A stretch of 64,000 bases of DNA from the NCBI GenBank assembly GCA_963841885.1, contig CAWJEK010000013.1, forward strand, positions 1-64,000. The letters run 5' to 3'. Of this stretch, positions 18,059 through 29,259 are shown one piece after another (the first letter of the stretch is position 1; the number at the start of each line of letters is the position of its first letter). The DNA comes from Bog-756 sp963841885 (lineage in GTDB: Bacteria > Actinomycetota > Acidimicrobiia > Acidimicrobiales > RAAP-2). The position numbers and the translations under genes were made by a program. The notes under the pieces were generated by a model that did no database searches, had not been told where the DNA came from, and worked only from the letters and a program-made list of their open reading frames with translations.

Positions 18059-20222
18059 TCAGCCCGGCTTGGTCGTCGTGGTCGTCGTGGTCGACGGGGC
18101 GGCGGTGGCGGGCAGCGGGATCGGAGTGGTGGCCTGCGACAGCAGCCGTGCTCGGTGGGACGGCGGCCGCGATGATCGGGTGCGCGGCCAGATAGGCGAA
18201 GATGGCCCGGACCACCGGGGCTGCCGCCGTGGCCCCGTACCCGGCCTGGTCGATGACGCAGACCACCACGTACTGGGGGTCGGCCGTGGGCCCGAACCCC
18301 ACGAACCAGGCGGTCGGCTCCTTGCCCGGCACCGTGTCGGCCGTGCCCGTCTTGCCGGCCAGGCCGCCCGGGAAGTTGAGGCCCTGGAAGGCGCCGTACG
18401 CCGTGCCCGCGGGGCTCGCACTCTGGACGACACCGGTGAACCCCTTCAGCAGGGCCTGGTACGTCGAGGGCGAGATGGCGACGTGCCCGGTGACCTGGGG
18501 GTGAAGCGCTTGACCACCTGTCCGGTCGGACTCACGACGGCCGCCGCCACCTGGGGCGCGTAGCGGGTGCCGCCGTTGGCGAACGTGCTGTAGGCCACGG
18601 CCTGCTCGATGGGGGTGATGTAGGTCTCGCCCTGGCCGAAGGCCATCTCGATGTTGTCGCCCGGTGACCAGGGGTGTTGGGGAAGGCGGTCGGGTCCTCG
18701 GCGTGGAGCTTGACCCGCTCGGCCTGGCTGTCGACTCGTCCCTCGGCCTCGCCCGGAAGGTCGATCCCGGTCAGCTCGCCGAGGCCGTACTCGGCCGCCT
18801 GGTCCTGGATGGCGTCGCTCCGTACTGGGCGCGCTGCTCGTAGAACAGGGCGCCCAGGTTGTAGAAGAAGTCGTCGCTCGACACGGTCAGGGCCGTCGAG
18901 ACGTCGTAGTCGCCGGTCGGGTCGCCGGAGCTGTTGTGGAAGATGCACGTCGTGCAGTTGTACTGACAGCCCGGGGCCTTGAAGATACCGCTGTCGTCGT
19001 ACGTGGTAGCCGGGGTGATCAGGCCGGTCTGAAGGGCGGCGGTGGCCGTGTTGAGCTTGAACGTCGACCCCGGGGTGTAGAGACCTTCGATGGCCCGGTT
19101 GAGCAGGGGTTCGTTGTTCGCCGGAGCCGACAGCGCCGCATAGTCGGCGTCGCTGATGCCGCCCACCCAGACGGTCGGGTTGTAGCTCGGGTACGAGGAC
19201 AGGGCGTAGACCGCCCCGGTCTGGGGGCTCATGACCACCACGGCACCGCCGGTGGCCGCCGGTTTGCAGCCGGCGTTGTTGTTGCACTGGGGGTCGTAAC
19301 TGTTACGGAGAGTGGTGATCTGGGTGGCGAGGGCGTTGTCGGCCACCTGTTGGAGATTGGTGTCGAGATTGGTGACGATGTCGTCTCCCGGCTCGGCCGC
19401 CGTCGTCTTGAGGATGCCGGCCACCTGGCCCTGGGGATCCACCTCGAGTTCCTGTTGGCCCGGGGTGCCGCGCAGCTCGGGCTCGTACTGGTACTCGAGA
19501 CCCGACTGGCCGAAGGGATCCCCGGCCTGGTAGCCCTGGGATGCGCGGGACTTGAGCTCGGCGGAGTTGATGGTGCCCACGTAGCCGAGCACCTGGGCGG
19601 CCGGGTAGAAGCCCTGGGCGGGTCCGGTCATCTCCAGCTGTGGGTAGGTGCGCTGGGTGGTCTGCACCGAGGAGACGCCGGGGAACTCGGTCGGGTGCTC
19701 CTTGATGTAAAGGATGTCCGACGTCGGGGCGTCCTCCATGATGGGGGCCGGCTTATAGAGGCTGTACTGCTGGTTGTCGAGGGCTGCCTGGACCTGCGCC
19801 GGGGTCTCGCCGATCAGGGCGGCCAGGTTCCCGATCACCGCCGGGTCCTGCGTCGCGGCCACCCGGGACAGGGTGATCTGCTCGGTGACCACGTTGCTCA
19901 CGAGCGGGTTGCCGTTGCGGTCGAGGATGAGGCCGCGGGTGGGCTCGATGGGGACCGTCCGGATCTGGTTGGCCACCACGGCCTGGGCGGCGGCCGGCGC
20001 CTGGAGGACCTGCAGCGCCCACAGCCGGAGACCCAGCAGGGCGAACAGCGCCACCACGCACAGTCCGACGACCCGCAGGCGCAGGCCCGGCCGCGACTCG
20101 GTGGTGTCCGGGGCGTCCAGCATCGCCTCCACCGAGAACCGGCTCTGGCGCATCCGGGGCTGGCGGGTCCTGGTCTTGGACGGCTTCGAGTCCTCCGGAG
20201 GAACCGAAGATCCGCTTGTCAC
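18059..20222 (-). CDS. mrdA: Penicillin-binding protein 2, elongasome transpeptidase (four frameshifts)
   Basis: The protein has an N-terminal membrane anchor (VVGLCVVALFALLGLRLWAL), a PBP dimer domain, and a transpeptidase domain with the three penicillin-binding motifs: YTPGSTFKLN with the catalytic serine, TVSSDDFFYN, and AGKTGTADT. The first 470 residues are in one frame. Breaks then fall near 18825, 18665, 18490 and 18160, and the continuing family sequence is found each time in another frame (AAEYGLGELTGIDLPGEAEG, FGQGETYITPIEQAVAYSTF, GLAGKTGTADTVPGKEPTAW). The reconstructed end is a Thr-rich tail stopping at 18059. PBP2 crosslinks lateral peptidoglycan with MreBCD, encoded just upstream. 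Start GTG 20222 is uncertain: GTG codons about 30 bases upstream lie in another frame. Confidence 0.88.
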
Positions 20223-20311
20223 CGAAGGGATGGCGCAGTGAACGGCTCACGGGGCCCCAGTATCCCAAGTCAGCCGGGCGGGCGGTACGCGGCCTGTGGA
20301 GGGGACGGTTC

Positions 20312-20848
20312 TCACCGGGCGGCACCGACGCCGGCATCGGAGGTCGGCATGCCCTCGGTGGACGCCCGCGCCATTCCCCACGACATCAGTCGCACGGCGG
20401 GAAGAGCCAGGACGGCGTTGGTGACGGACACCACGACGACGATCCGGACGAGGGCCACGTGCAGCATCTGAGGTTGACCCAGGACCGAACCCAACGCCCC
20501 GTAGACCACCTCGTAGACGGCGCTCCCGCACAGGGCGACGAACGGCGCCAGCCACCATGCGGTGCGGTCGAGGGCCTGGGTGGCGAGCCCCACCGCGAAC
20601 CCGAGCAGGCAGCCGACCAGTGCCGACAGACCGAAAGGTGTCGGCAGGAACAGGTCGGACACCAGTCCGGAGCCGAAGCCGACGGTGGCGCCTCGGGAAG
20701 GACCACCGATCAGTCCGGCCACGATCGGTAGGAGCACCATCACGTCCGGGTGCACCCCGCCGACGTGCAGGTCCAACATGATCGTCTCCTGGACGACCAC
20801 GAAGAGCAGTACCACCAGGGTCAGGCGGCCGACCTCGCTCCGGTTCAC
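20312..20848 (-). CDS. mreD: Rod shape-determining protein MreD
   Basis: A 178-residue membrane protein with about five hydrophobic helices (LTLVVLLFVVVQETIMLDL, DVMVLLPIVAGLIGG, ALVGCLLGFAVGLAT and others). It belongs to the elongasome core with MreB, MreC and PBP2. The start is GTG 20848, which overlaps the reconstructed mreC stop by four bases. An uncorrected reading joins MreC and MreD in one frame, but that comes from the frameshift in mreC. Confidence 0.9.
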   Translation of the reverse strand: MNRSEVGRLTLVVLLFVVVQETIMLDLHVGGVHPDVMVLLPIVAGLIGGPSRGATVGFGSGLVSDLFLPTPFGLSALVGCLLGFAVGLATQALDRTAWWLAPFVALCGSAVYEVVYGALGSVLGQPQMLHVALVRIVVVVSVTNAVLALPAVRLMSWGMARASTEGMPTSDAGVGAAR

Positions 20849-21685
20849 GATGCCGGTCCCCACAGCACCACCGACACGTAGCGGAGATGGGCGAGATCCG
20901 CCACGGGCTCCAGACTCACGCTCTCCTGGGATGCCGTGGTGCCGGTGTGCGGGCGACACCACTCTGGCCACCGGGATCCCGGGGGGGAAGAGCGCGCCCT
21001 GGAGCCCGCTCGTGGTGAAGATGTCGCCTTCGGCGAGCGGTGTGTTGTTCGGGATGAGATCCGCACTGAGCGGCTTGCCGGCACCGGCGCCGTTCAACAC
21101 GGCGAGCGACCCGGAGTCCGGGCCGTAGCGGACCCCCACCGACGACTGCCCGTCCGTGATCAGCCGAACGGTGGCGGTGTGGTGGCTCACCTCCACGACC
21201 AGCCCCACCAGGCCGCCGCTCCCGACCACCGGCATGTCGAGCTGGACGCCGTCGCTGCGTCCCACGTCGATGTCGATGGTGGCTGCGAAGTCACTGGTCC
21301 CGAAGTCCGTGACCTCGGCCGGGACGGTCTGGAGATTGGCCACGAAGGGCAGATGGAGGAGTGCGAAGAGCTGCCGGTACGACTGGGCCTGGTCGGCGGC
21401 CTCGGCGTTCTGCATCTTCAGCTGGTCGATTTCGGCCTGCAGCTTCTGGTTCTGCTCGCGGACGGCACCGTAGTGGACCGATCCGGCCAGGAAGCTCCCG
21501 ATGGGCTCGACGACGGCGTCCACGCCGGACCGGACCGGGGAGAAGGCATCACTCGCCACCGATCGGACACCGGAGGTGACCACGTGGAAACCACCGCGCG
21601 CATCGAGAGTGATGATCGTGACTGCGGCCAGAATCAGGATCAGGAGCGTCGTGCGAGGACGGCGGGAGCGCCTCGGTGGCGCCAC
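20845..21685 (-). CDS. mreC: Rod shape-determining protein MreC (one frameshift)
   Basis: The protein has an N-terminal transmembrane helix (TTLLILILAAVTIITLDA), a coiled coil (REQNQKLQAEIDQLKMQNAEA), and the periplasmic beta domain with DIDVGRSDGVQLDMPVVGSGGLVG and PLAEGDIFTTSGLQGALFPPGIPVARV. Near 20945 the frame breaks; the other frame supplies the expected ending TASQESVSLEPVADLAHLRYV and the stop at 20845. MreC scaffolds the elongasome outside the membrane. It lies 22 bases after mreB. Confidence 0.9.
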
Positions 21686-21707
21686 GAGACTGCGGGATCC
21701 CTGACGG

Positions 21708-22739
21708 TCAGCGGGCCGACGAGGTGATGAGGACCTGCTTCAGGGCCTCGAACTCCTCCAGGCACTGCCCGCTGCCGATGGCCACACAGTTGAGGGGATC
21801 ACGGGCCACCACGATCGGCATCCCCGTCTCCTGGGTGAGACGGCTCTCCAACCCGTGGAGCAGAGCGCCACCACCGGTCAGGACGATGCCCTGCTCCATG
21901 ATGTCGGCGGCCAGCTCGGGTGGCGTTCGGTCCAGGGTGACCTTGACGGCGTCGACGATGGCCGACACCGGCTCGTCGATGGCCTGACGGATCTCCTGGG
22001 TGGAGATGACCACGGTCTTGGGGAGACCGGTGACCAGATCGCGACCTCGGATCTCGGCGTGCAGCTCCTCCTCGAGCTCGTAGGCCGAACCGAGCGCGAT
22101 CTTGATCTCTTCGGCGGTCCGCTCACCGAGAGCCAGGCTGTACTCCTTCTTCACGAAGGAGACGATGGCCTCGTCGAGCTCGTCACCGCCGATGCGGATC
22201 GACTGGCTGGTGACGATTCCGCCGAGTGAGATGACGGCCACTTCGGTCGTACCGCCGCCGATGTCGACCACCATGTTGCCGGTCGGCTCGTGGACGGGCA
22301 GGCCGGCCCCGATGGCCGCGGCCATGGGCTCCTCGATGATGTACGCCTTGCGGGCCCCCGCGTACTCGGCCGCCTCCATCACGGCGCGCTGCTCCACACC
22401 GGTGATGCCGGACGGAACGCAGATGACCATGCGCGGCTTCGCGAATCGCCGCTGATGCACGCGGTGGATGAAGTAGCGGAGCATCTTCTCGCAGATCTCG
22501 AAGTCGGCGATGACCCCGTCCTTCAGTGGCCGGATGGCCTGGATGTGACTCGGGGTGCGCCCGATCATCCTCTTGGCCTCGGCACCGACGGCGAGTGGCC
22601 GCCCATCCTTCGTGTTCACGGCGACCACGGAGGGCTCGTTGAGCACGATGCCGCGCCCGCGTACGTAGACGAGGGTGTTGGCGGTGCCGAGGTCCACGGC
22701 CATGTCACGTCCCAGAAGGGAAAAACTGTTGTCGCGCAT
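21708..22739 (-). CDS. mreB: Rod shape-determining actin homolog MreB
   Basis: The 343-residue actin fold shows phosphate-1 loop MAVDLGTANTLVYVRG, phosphate-2 MVVDIGGGTTEVAVIS and the adenosine motif IVLTGGGALLHGLE. MreB filaments direct lateral wall synthesis. ATG 22739 (MRDNSFSLLGRDMAVDLG) has a GGAGGAG ribosome-binding site. The upstream in-frame extension is not conserved. It opens the mreB-mreC-mreD-mrdA operon. The 240-base gap to ndk holds no recognisable gene. Confidence 0.97.
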   Translation of the reverse strand: MRDNSFSLLGRDMAVDLGTANTLVYVRGRGIVLNEPSVVAVNTKDGRPLAVGAEAKRMIGRTPSHIQAIRPLKDGVIADFEICEKMLRYFIHRVHQRRFAKPRMVICVPSGITGVEQRAVMEAAEYAGARKAYIIEEPMAAAIGAGLPVHEPTGNMVVDIGGGTTEVAVISLGGIVTSQSIRIGGDELDEAIVSFVKKEYSLALGERTAEEIKIALGSAYELEEELHAEIRGRDLVTGLPKTVVISTQEIRQAIDEPVSAIVDAVKVTLDRTPPELAADIMEQGIVLTGGGALLHGLESRLTQETGMPIVVARDPLNCVAIGSGQCLEEFEALKQVLITSSAR

Positions 22740-22979
22740 CAGAGATGCACTCCTCCGTCGATCATCGGGCCGGCCGCAGCGTGTGCGCGTGGGAGACCCG
22801 GGCTTCCGCTGCGCTGGCAATTAGAGGCAGCTGGCATGTGCCTTCAGGCTACGGGAATCGACAGGGGGGCACAAGGGCGGTCCGGCCGCATCGGGGCGGA
22901 AACGCGCCTCCGACCCAGGTCAGAAGGGTTGTTCGGCTCCAAGGTCGACATCACGCCCCACTGCCCTGGGGACCCGGGA

Positions 22980-23387
22980 CTACAGGTCGGGGAAGAAGAG
23001 GGCGATCTCCCGCTCGGCTGATTCGTTGGAGTCCGAACCGTGAACGAGGTTCTCGCCCATCTCGAGCGCCAGATCACCGCGGATGGTGCCCGGGGCCGCG
23101 TCGACAGGGTTCGTCGCTCCCATCAGGTTGCGCACCACCTTGTAAGTGTCGTCGGGGCCCTCGACGACCATCACCAGGACCGGTGACCGGGTGATGAAGA
23201 CCACCAACTCGTCGAAGAACGGTTTGCCGTCGTGCTCCGAATAGTGCGCCTGGGCGACATCCGTCTCCAGGGTGCGCAGCTCCGCAGCGACCAGGCGGAG
23301 GCCCTTGCGCTCGAGCCGACTGAGGATCTCACCGGACAGACCGCGTTCGACGGCGTCGGGCTTGGCGATGACAAGTGTGCGTCCCAC
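22980..23387 (-). CDS. ndk: Nucleoside diphosphate kinase
   Basis: The 135-residue enzyme opens with RTLVIAKPDAVERGLSGEIL, and its catalytic histidine is in ENLVHGSDSNESAEREI. It balances nucleoside triphosphate pools. Start is GTG 23387. TAGCCT lies nine bases upstream (23397-23402), so the leader is at most a few bases. Length is normal. Confidence 0.97.
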   Translation of the reverse strand: MGRTLVIAKPDAVERGLSGEILSRLERKGLRLVAAELRTLETDVAQAHYSEHDGKPFFDELVVFITRSPVLVMVVEGPDDTYKVVRNLMGATNPVDAAPGTIRGDLALEMGENLVHGSDSNESAEREIALFFPDL

Positions 23388-23546
23388 AAGCGGGGCAGGC
23401 TAGCCGATGCCAAAGGGGCCGCCGACGCGGTCGGACCACCCCCGACCGGCTAGTGGCCCGTCTGCCGTCGGTTCCCCCCTCTCCACTCCACATCCCCTCC
23501 CGCGTCGATACGGCCCCGTGTCACACCCCCCGGCCAAGGTCTCCCC

Positions 23547-25115
23547 ATGGCACTGGAGTCCCCCTCCGAGCCTGCCTCCCCCGGCCTCACCTCGCAGGTG
23601 GCCACCCTCACCGAGGGCATGGCGTCGTTCCTGGCCACCCTCGATCCCGACACCCTGCTCGGAGCCGACGCCACCGCCCTCTACGCCGCCCTGGTGCGGC
23701 TTGAGCGGCTGGTGGGGGCGGCCAAGGTGCTGCTCGCCCCCCGCATAGCCACCTCGGGCCACTGGGAGAGCGAGGGCCACCGCTCCCCCGCCTCGCTGCT
23801 GGCCGACCTGGAGGGTGTCTCCCCGGGCCAGGCCAAGCGCACCCTGGCCACCGGCCGGCGCCTGGCCGAACTGCCCTCCACCGAGGAGGCCCTGCGCCAC
23901 GGGCGGTTGTCGGGGCCCCAGGTGGCCGAGATCGCCGAGACGGCGGCCGTGGACCCCGCCGCGGAGTTGGACCTGCTGGCCGGGGCCGAGGGCGAATCGC
24001 TGGCGGCCACCAAGGAGCGCTGCCAACGGGCCCGGGCCCACGCCGCCCGGCACGACCCCCTGGTCACCGCCCGACGCCTCCACGCCGAGCGCCACTTCTC
24101 CCACTGGAACGACGCCGAGGGGGCGTTCTGCTTCTCGGGCAAGGACACCCCCGAGCGGGGGGCGGCGCTGTTGGCCCGGCTCGTCCCCGCCGCCAACCGT
24201 CTGCGCGACGCCAGACGGGCGGCAGCCCCTCCGGCGACGCCGTCGGCCGGCCCCGGGCCCGAGTCCGAGGCCGCCCTGCGGGCCGACGCCCTCTTCGCCC
24301 TGGTGACCGGGACCGCGGAGCCCGGCTCCGCCGATGCCACACCCGGCTCCTCCACCGTCCCCGGGCCCGGCTCCGGACCGGCACGGCCTCCCGCTCTGCT
24401 CCCCCGGCCCGGCCTGCGGGGGGCCGAGCACATCATCGACCGCCCGCCCAGCGCCACCGTCATCGTCCGGGTCGACCGGGACGCCCTGGTGCGGGGGACG
24501 GCCGCCCCGGGGGAGCTGTGCGAGCTGGACGGCATGGGTCCCATCCCCGTCCCCCTGGCCCGGGCCCTGGCCGTCGACTCGTTCCTGGCCCTGGTGTTCA
24601 CCGAGGCCGGTGACATCCGCGCCGTGCACCACCACGGGCGGACCATCAACGCCACCCTGCGCACCGCCTTGGCCTTCCGGGACCGCGCCTGTGTGGTGCC
24701 GGGATGTGCCATGCCCTATGGACTGGAGATCGACCACGTCCGCCCGATCTCCCTGGGCGGCCCGACCACCCTCGACAACCTGGCCCTGCTCTGCACCCAC
24801 CACCACCGGCTGAAGACCTACGACGGCTGGGTACTGGAACGCCACGGGCCGAGCGACGAGGACCCCGGGTGGTCCTTCACCCCGCTACCCGCCTTCGGCC
24901 AGGAGCCCGACCTCGGGCTGGACCGGCCCGGTGCGCCGGGGATGCCCGGGGGGCGCCCCCGACCCGGGACCGGTCCCCGTCCCGACGGGGCAGGATCGAC
25001 CGGCCGCTATCCCGATCCACCGTCCGATCCACCAGGCGACCGGGTCCCACCCACCGCGGACAGCTTGTTCGACCGGGTGCCGGACTCCTCGTGGCGGACA
25101 ACGAGCGCGGAATGA
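23547..25115 (+). CDS. HNH endonuclease of the 13E12 repeat family (DUF222)
   Basis: The 522-residue protein has a DUF222 helical domain (about residues 20-380, with a Pro/Gly-rich interruption near 235-290) and a C-terminal HNH nuclease: CVVPGCAMPYGLEIDHVRPI followed by NLALLCTHHHRLKTYDGW, with the zinc cysteines, the catalytic histidine and the HH pair. The tail is a Pro/Gly-rich disordered segment. Such genes are multi-copy, mobile-like elements in actinobacteria (REP13E12 in mycobacteria). Codon third positions are almost always G or C, even more than in neighbours. It interrupts an otherwise core stretch between ndk and folC. No flanking direct repeat was found, so mobility is not shown here. 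Confidence 0.9.
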   Translation: MALESPSEPASPGLTSQVATLTEGMASFLATLDPDTLLGADATALYAALVRLERLVGAAKVLLAPRIATSGHWESEGHRSPASLLADLEGVSPGQAKRTLATGRRLAELPSTEEALRHGRLSGPQVAEIAETAAVDPAAELDLLAGAEGESLAATKERCQRARAHAARHDPLVTARRLHAERHFSHWNDAEGAFCFSGKDTPERGAALLARLVPAANRLRDARRAAAPPATPSAGPGPESEAALRADALFALVTGTAEPGSADATPGSSTVPGPGSGPARPPALLPRPGLRGAEHIIDRPPSATVIVRVDRDALVRGTAAPGELCELDGMGPIPVPLARALAVDSFLALVFTEAGDIRAVHHHGRTINATLRTALAFRDRACVVPGCAMPYGLEIDHVRPISLGGPTTLDNLALLCTHHHRLKTYDGWVLERHGPSDEDPGWSFTPLPAFGQEPDLGLDRPGAPGMPGGRPRPGTGPRPDGAGSTGRYPDPPSDPPGDRVPPTADSLFDRVPDSSWRTTSAE

Positions 25116-25184
25116 TCCCGGTTCAAGCTCGCATTCCCGGGCTGGGACGGCCTGTTCGTGCCGCTCGGTCAGCCCTCTGACCAT

Positions 25185-25580
25185 TCACCGCTCAGCATCT
25201 CCGAGGTGCTCGTTGACAAGTCCCGACGGTGCGCATGCCGCCCATGCCCCGGTCACCAAGTCCTGCAACTCGTCCAAGTCCACCTTCGACAACTGGACGA
25301 GGACGGCGGCGAAGCCGTCGAAATGCGGAATCGTGAACACTGCGTCCGATGTCTCAGCCAGCAAAGCCTCCTTCTCGAGCAGGTCCTCGACTCGCAGGGC
25401 GACGATGGGTCCCGACGGTGGGTCCGAATCCCCGAACCGCTTCAGGTCGGCCTTGGAGAAGGGACGGTCCCACGCGAACGGCGTACCCCCGACGGACCAT
25501 GTCACGTTCCGGTACCGGAGGCCCTCGGTCACCTCTGGCAGGCCCGTCACGATACGGACGACGTCGTCCCGTGTCGCCAT
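25185..25580 (-). CDS. MmcQ/YjbR family protein
   Basis: The 131-residue protein starts MATRDDVVRIVTGLPEVTEG and contains the family's substrate-pocket segment VGGTPFAWDRPF and the ending KVDLDELQDLVTGAW. Members have a double-wing DNA-binding-like fold of uncertain role. ATG 25580 is chosen over a longer reading because an AACCTA complement (TAGGTT) lies seven bases upstream. It is convergent with the HNH gene. Confidence 0.85.
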   Translation of the reverse strand: MATRDDVVRIVTGLPEVTEGLRYRNVTWSVGGTPFAWDRPFSKADLKRFGDSDPPSGPIVALRVEDLLEKEALLAETSDAVFTIPHFDGFAAVLVQLSKVDLDELQDLVTGAWAACAPSGLVNEHLGDAER

Positions 25581-25587
25581 TCCGTGG

Positions 25588-25593
25588 AACCTA
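25588..25593 (-). promoter_or_regulatory. -10 box of a leaderless promoter (YjbR protein)
   Basis: TAGGTT on the minus strand lies seven bases before ATG 25580. Confidence 0.45.
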
Positions 25594-25774
25594 TCGCTGC
25601 CACGGCTGTTCGCGCCGGAGACTCGCCGGAATGCCCGAGCGAGATCCGAGCCCACCCGACGACCCGTCACCGACGTCCCTGGCGGTCGTTCACCCTGGCG
25701 GTGGTTCACGCTGGCGGTGGTTCACCCGGCCGGCCCACCCGAGGTGACCGGCAACGGGCGGGCGGCGTCCGCGT

Positions 25775-27095
<1,321 letters not shown>

Positions 27096-27135
27096 GGGCG
27101 GGGCGGGGTCCGCCCCTGGGGGCGGCGGCCGGTCG

Positions 27136-28413
27136 CTACGAGGCGGCCCGGCGGCTACGGCTGGACTTGGCGGGTACCAGCGGCACCAGTGTCGGGTGGA
27201 CTTTGTCCAGGACCACCGCCCGGTCCACCACGCACTTGGAGATGTCGGTACGGCTCGGCAGGTCGTACATCACCTCGAGCAGTACCTCTTCGAGGATGGC
27301 CCGCAACCCGCGAGCGCCGGTGCCCCGCAGAAGAGCCTGCTCGGCGACGGCCTCGAGGGCGTCGTCGGTGAACTCCAGTTCCACGTGGTCCAACTCGAAG
27401 GTCCGCTTGTACTGTCGGGTGAGGGCGTTCTTGGGCTCGACCAGGATGCGGATGAGCGCCTCCTTGTAGAGGTGGGAAACGGCGCTCACCACGGGGAGGC
27501 GGCCGATGAATTCGGGAATCAGCCCGAACTTCATCAGGTCCTCGGGGAGCACGTGGCGCAACAGTTCGGAGTCGTCGCGCTCGGATGCCTTGCGGACTTC
27601 GGCCCGGAAACCCATGCCCTTCCGGCCTATCCGGTTCTCGATGATGGTGTCGATGCCGGCGAAGGCGCCGCCACAGATGAACAGGATGTTGGTGGTGTCG
27701 ATCTGGATGAATTCCTGATGGGGGTGCTTGCGGCCACCCTGGGGCGGGACGGAGGCCGTGGTGCCCTCGAGGATCTTGAGCAGGGCCTGCTGGACGCCCT
27801 CACCCGACACGTCACGGGTGATCGAGGGGTTCTCCGACTTACGGGCGATCTTGTCGATCTCGTCGATGTAGATGATCCCGGTCTCGGCCCGCTTCACGTC
27901 GTAGTCAGCGGCCTGGATGAGCTTGAGCAGGATGTTTTCCACGTCCTCGCCCACGTAGCCCGCTTCGGTCAGGGCGGTGGCGTCGGCGATGGCGAAAGGC
28001 ACGTTGAGCATCCGGGCCAGCGTCTGGGCCAACAGGGTCTTGCCACACCCGGTCGGACCCAGCAGGAGGATGTTGGACTTCGCCAGTTCGACGTCGGTGT
28101 CGTGGGCCCCGTTACTTCCGGCCTGCACCCGCTTGTAGTGGTTGTAGACGGCGACCGAGAGGATCTTCTTGGCGTACTCCTGACCGATCACGTAGTCGTT
28201 CAGGAACTCGTAGATCTCCTTGGGCTTCGGCAGTTCGTCGAAACTGAGTTCAGTGGTGTCCGCCAACTCCTCGGCGATGATGTCGTTGCAGAGTTCGATG
28301 CACTCGTCGCAGATGTAGACGCCGGGACCGGCGATCAACTTCTTGACCTGCTTCTGCGACTTCCCGCAGAAGCTGCACTTGACCAGATCGCCACCGTCTC
28401 CGAATTTCGCCAC
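27136..28413 (-). CDS. clpX: ATP-dependent Clp protease ATP-binding subunit ClpX
   Basis: The 425-residue unfoldase has an N-terminal zinc-binding domain (CSFCGKSQ and CDECIELC), Walker A LLLGPTGCGKTLLA, Walker B GIIYIDEIDKIA, an RKH pore loop (GGRKHPHQEF), and sensor-2 GTGARGLRA. It feeds substrates to ClpP, encoded 191 bases upstream. Start is GTG 28413 with a GAGGAA site. The gap to clpP contains a long hairpin, so clpX may be controlled separately. Confidence 0.97.
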   Translation of the reverse strand: MAKFGDGGDLVKCSFCGKSQKQVKKLIAGPGVYICDECIELCNDIIAEELADTTELSFDELPKPKEIYEFLNDYVIGQEYAKKILSVAVYNHYKRVQAGSNGAHDTDVELAKSNILLLGPTGCGKTLLAQTLARMLNVPFAIADATALTEAGYVGEDVENILLKLIQAADYDVKRAETGIIYIDEIDKIARKSENPSITRDVSGEGVQQALLKILEGTTASVPPQGGRKHPHQEFIQIDTTNILFICGGAFAGIDTIIENRIGRKGMGFRAEVRKASERDDSELLRHVLPEDLMKFGLIPEFIGRLPVVSAVSHLYKEALIRILVEPKNALTRQYKRTFELDHVELEFTDDALEAVAEQALLRGTGARGLRAILEEVLLEVMYDLPSRTDISKCVVDRAVVLDKVHPTLVPLVPAKSSRSRRAAS

Positions 28414-28498
28414 GTCGGTTCCTCGTGTCCTTCTGTCGGCGGTCCCTGCTTATCGACCGAGCGCTGTCTACCTGTGTCGGCTGTCCGTCCCCCCGGGA

Positions 28499-28540
28499 AG
28501 CCAGTCGGTCAACCGGGACTCCGTCCCGGTCTGACTGGCT
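28499..28540 (-). terminator. Long two-tier hairpin between clpP and clpX
   Basis: The outer arms AGCCAGTC and GACTGGCT pair over 8 bp, and the inner arms ACCGGGAC and GTCCCGGT pair over 8 bp around a 3-base loop, with a small internal loop between. It may be an intrinsic terminator without a U tract, an attenuator or an mRNA processing site. Confidence 0.5.
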
Positions 28541-28604
28541 GTGCCGTCCGGAACACCAACTCTAGCGGCTGGCGTCCACCTGACCGGACCTTGCGGCGGG
28601 TCCC

Positions 28605-29259
28605 CTAGGCGGCACCGATCGCGTCGATGGGGAGGGTGTCGCGGGCCGTGATGACCTCGTCGACCAGTCCGTACTCCACGGCCTCGGCGGCGGTCATGAT
28701 GAAGTCGCGGTCCGTGTCCTTCGAGACCCGTTCGGAGCTCTGTCCGGTGTCGTCGGCGATCATCCCGTTGAGCAGGTCGCGCATGCGCAGGATCTCCCGG
28801 GCCTGGAGTTCGATGTCGCTGGCCTGGCCCTCCACCCCGCCGAAAGGCTGATGCAGCAGGATCCGGGCATGGGGCAGGGCGAAGCGCTTGCCATGGGACC
28901 CGGCGCCGAGGAGGACGGCGGCGGCCGAGGCGGCCTGACCGAAGCAGAACGTCGACACATCCGGCTTGATGTACTTCATGGTGTCGTAGATGGCGAACAG
29001 CGCGGTGATGTCACCACCCGGCGAGTTGATGTAGAGGTGGATGTCCTTGTCCGTCTCCTCGGACTCGAGGAACAGCAGCTGGGCACACACGAGATTGGCC
29101 ACCGTGTCGTTGATCGGCGTGCCGAGGAAGATGATGCGTTCGCGCGAGCAGACGCGAGAACAGGTCGTAGTTGCGCTCCCCCCGGCTGGTGGACTCGACG
29201 ACCCACGGCACGCTGTACGCCTGCGCATCGATCGACCTACTTGCCTCCGTGAAACTCAC
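28605..29259 (-). CDS. clpP: ATP-dependent Clp protease proteolytic subunit ClpP (one frameshift)
   Basis: The catalytic triad is visible: serine in FCFGQAASAAAVLLGAG, histidine in HARILLHQPFGG, and aspartate in KDTDRDFIMTAAEAVEYG. The main frame begins only at RERIIFLGTPIND. The missing N-terminus, VSFTEASRSIDAQAYSVPWV and NYDLFSRLL, is in another frame starting at GTG 29259; the break is near 29150. The corrected protein has about 217 residues. GTG 29259 overlaps the tig stop by four bases, so tig-clpP are coupled. No second clpP paralog is in the window. Confidence 0.92.

Noticed and set aside
20312..21685. MreC-MreD fusion protein
   Set aside because: The fused reading loses the conserved MreC C-terminus, which is found in another frame ending at 20845. 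A frameshift explains the fusion.
23400..24845. A 481-residue Gly/Gln-rich minus-strand frame opposite the HNH gene
   Set aside because: It is the antisense shadow of a high-GC3 gene and has no family-like sequence.
28605..29259. clpP as a pseudogene
   Set aside because: The full catalytic triad is intact, the N-terminus is present in another frame, and the gene is normally essential in this phylum.
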